The notes below the pieces were generated by a model. It saw only the letters and a list, made by a program, of their open reading frames with translations. It was not told the DNA's origin and did not search any database. Positions 6,858 to 7,878 of a DNA stretch of 7,878 nucleotides are shown here, one piece after another. The first letter of the stretch is position 1, and every line of letters starts with the position of its first letter. Position numbers and translations under genes: made by a program. This DNA is from Sulfuricaulis sp049587675 (GTDB lineage Bacteria > Pseudomonadota > Gammaproteobacteria > Acidiferrobacterales > Sulfurifustaceae): positions 1 to 7,878 of the forward strand of contig NZ_JBAVEJ010000176.1 in assembly GCF_049587675.1 (NCBI RefSeq), in the 5' to 3' direction.

Positions 6858-7878
6858 ATGAACAGAGTCACGTCACATCTATTCGCGCGAGTGATCTTCG
6901 CATTCGTCGCATTGCTGTTTGTCGCATCGGCGGCCAACGCGAAACCCAAAATCATGATCCTCGCCACCGGCGGCACCATCGCCGGCGCGCAGGCCAGCAC
7001 CACCGAGGCCGGCTACAAGTCCGGCACGTTCTCGGTGGATGATCTCATCAAGGCCGTGCCGCAGCTCAAGGATGTTGCGGACATCTCTGGCGAGCAGGTG
7101 GCCAACATCGGCAGCCAGACCATGAACCACGAGGTGTGGCTGAAGCTGGCCAAGCGGGTCAATGAGGTGCTCAAAGGAAATACCGACGGCGTGGTCATCA
7201 CCCACGGTACCGACACCATGGAGGAGACCGCCTACTTTCTCAGCCTGGTAGTGAAGAGCGACAAGCCGGTGGTGCTGGTCGGATCGATGCGGCCGGCGAC
7301 CGCCATCGGCGCCGATGGGCCTGCCAATCTCTATAACGCGGTGGCGCTGGCCGCCAATCCCGAGGCGAAGGGCCGTGGTCCGCTGGTGGTTCTGAATGAT
7401 GAGATTCACTACGCGCGCGAGGCGCAGAAGACCAACACCACATCGCTCGACACTTTCAAGTCGCCGAACCGCGGCCGCGCCGGCGTGATGAACACCGGCA
7501 AGGCCTACTTCTTCTCGCCGAACATCATCCCGCACGGCGCGAGGAGCGAGTTCTCGGTGGATGGCAAAGGCGTTAATGACCTGCCGCGTGTCGACATCGT
7601 GTATTCCTATGCCAATTTCGGCCGTGACATGATCGATTCCCTGGTCGTGAAAGGCGTGAAAGGCATCGTGCTCGCCGGGGTCGGTGATGGCAACAGCACC
7701 GACACTGCCATCGAGGCATTGGCGGAAGCCGCCAGGAAGGGTGTCGCCGTGGTGCGCTCCGCGCGCGTTGGCAGCGGCCTCGTTGTGCGCAACGTGGAAG
7801 TGAACGACGACAAGCTGGGATTCATCGCCGGCATGGAGCTGAGCCCGCAGAAGGCGCGCATTCTCCTCATGCTCGGCC
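6858..7878 (+). CDS. ansB: Type II (periplasmic) L-asparaginase, 3' end beyond the window
   Basis: The open frame runs from ATG 6858 through the right edge (340 codons). It hydrolyses L-asparagine to aspartate and ammonia. Residues 1-28 form a Sec signal peptide: a basic start, a hydrophobic core at about 12-25, and cleavage after Ala-Asn-Ala. All catalytic residues known from E. coli AnsB are present: nucleophile Thr40 in ATGGTIAG, Tyr53, Ser86-Gln87 in NIGSQ, Thr118-Asp119 in THGTDTMEET, Lys191 in KTNTT, and Glu314 (equivalent to AnsB Glu283, given by the neighbouring subunit of the tetramer). The last codons (SPQKARILLML) align with a segment about 20 residues from the AnsB end, so perhaps 15-20 residues are missing here. 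The start is supported by AAAGGAG at 6843-6849. Its product is the substrate of AspT and AspD upstream, which fits joint function. Some family members also accept glutamine, and this cannot be decided here. Confidence 0.95.
   Translation, partial: MNRVTSHLFARVIFAFVALLFVASAANAKPKIMILATGGTIAGAQASTTEAGYKSGTFSVDDLIKAVPQLKDVADISGEQVANIGSQTMNHEVWLKLAKRVNEVLKGNTDGVVITHGTDTMEETAYFLSLVVKSDKPVVLVGSMRPATAIGADGPANLYNAVALAANPEAKGRGPLVVLNDEIHYAREAQKTNTTSLDTFKSPNRGRAGVMNTGKAYFFSPNIIPHGARSEFSVDGKGVNDLPRVDIVYSYANFGRDMIDSLVVKGVKGIVLAGVGDGNSTDTAIEALAEAARKGVAVVRSARVGSGLVVRNVEVNDDKLGFIAGMELSPQKARILLMLG

Noticed and set aside
6879..7535. Minus-strand open frame of 218 codons opposite the asparaginase gene
   Set aside because: The sense strand encodes a textbook type II asparaginase across the whole stretch.

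Overview
The window is GC-rich and reads entirely on the + strand. It holds three complete genes and one gene cut by the right edge, each with a good Shine-Dalgarno sequence and short gaps, preceded by about 0.5 kb of decayed coding DNA. Codon use, the Sec-type signal peptide and the gene content suggest a proteobacterium, most likely beta- or gammaproteobacterial. Nothing in the window fixes the genus.

Layout. Positions 1-460 carry what look like remnants of two genes that normally work together: the C-terminal end of a radical-SAM anaerobic sulfatase maturase (1-246, broken by a stop and an apparent internal deletion) and the N-terminal end of an arylsulfatase (317-460). Then come a large PLP-dependent Orn/Lys/Arg-type decarboxylase (508-3288, 926 aa), an AspT-family aspartate:alanine antiporter (3313-5010), a bifunctional-type aspartate 4-decarboxylase, AspD (5066-6736), and a periplasmic type II L-asparaginase (6858 to beyond the right edge, lacking perhaps its last 15-20 residues here).

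How the genes fit together. Asparaginase would release aspartate and ammonia in the periplasm. AspT would import aspartate in exchange for alanine, and cytoplasmic AspD would convert aspartate to alanine plus CO2, consuming a proton. AspT-AspD is an established electrogenic proton-motive metabolic cycle. The asparaginase would extend it to asparagine and add periplasmic ammonia. The first gene belongs to the family of acid-stress amino-acid decarboxylases but is much larger than the classical enzymes, and the only exchanger beside it is AspT rather than a CadB/AdiC/PotE-type partner. The cluster therefore looks like a decarboxylation and deamidation module for energy generation and/or acid tolerance. 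The substrate of the large decarboxylase is the main unknown.

No tRNA, rRNA, CRISPR array, insertion sequence or convincing rho-independent terminator was seen. No promoter could be assigned with confidence.
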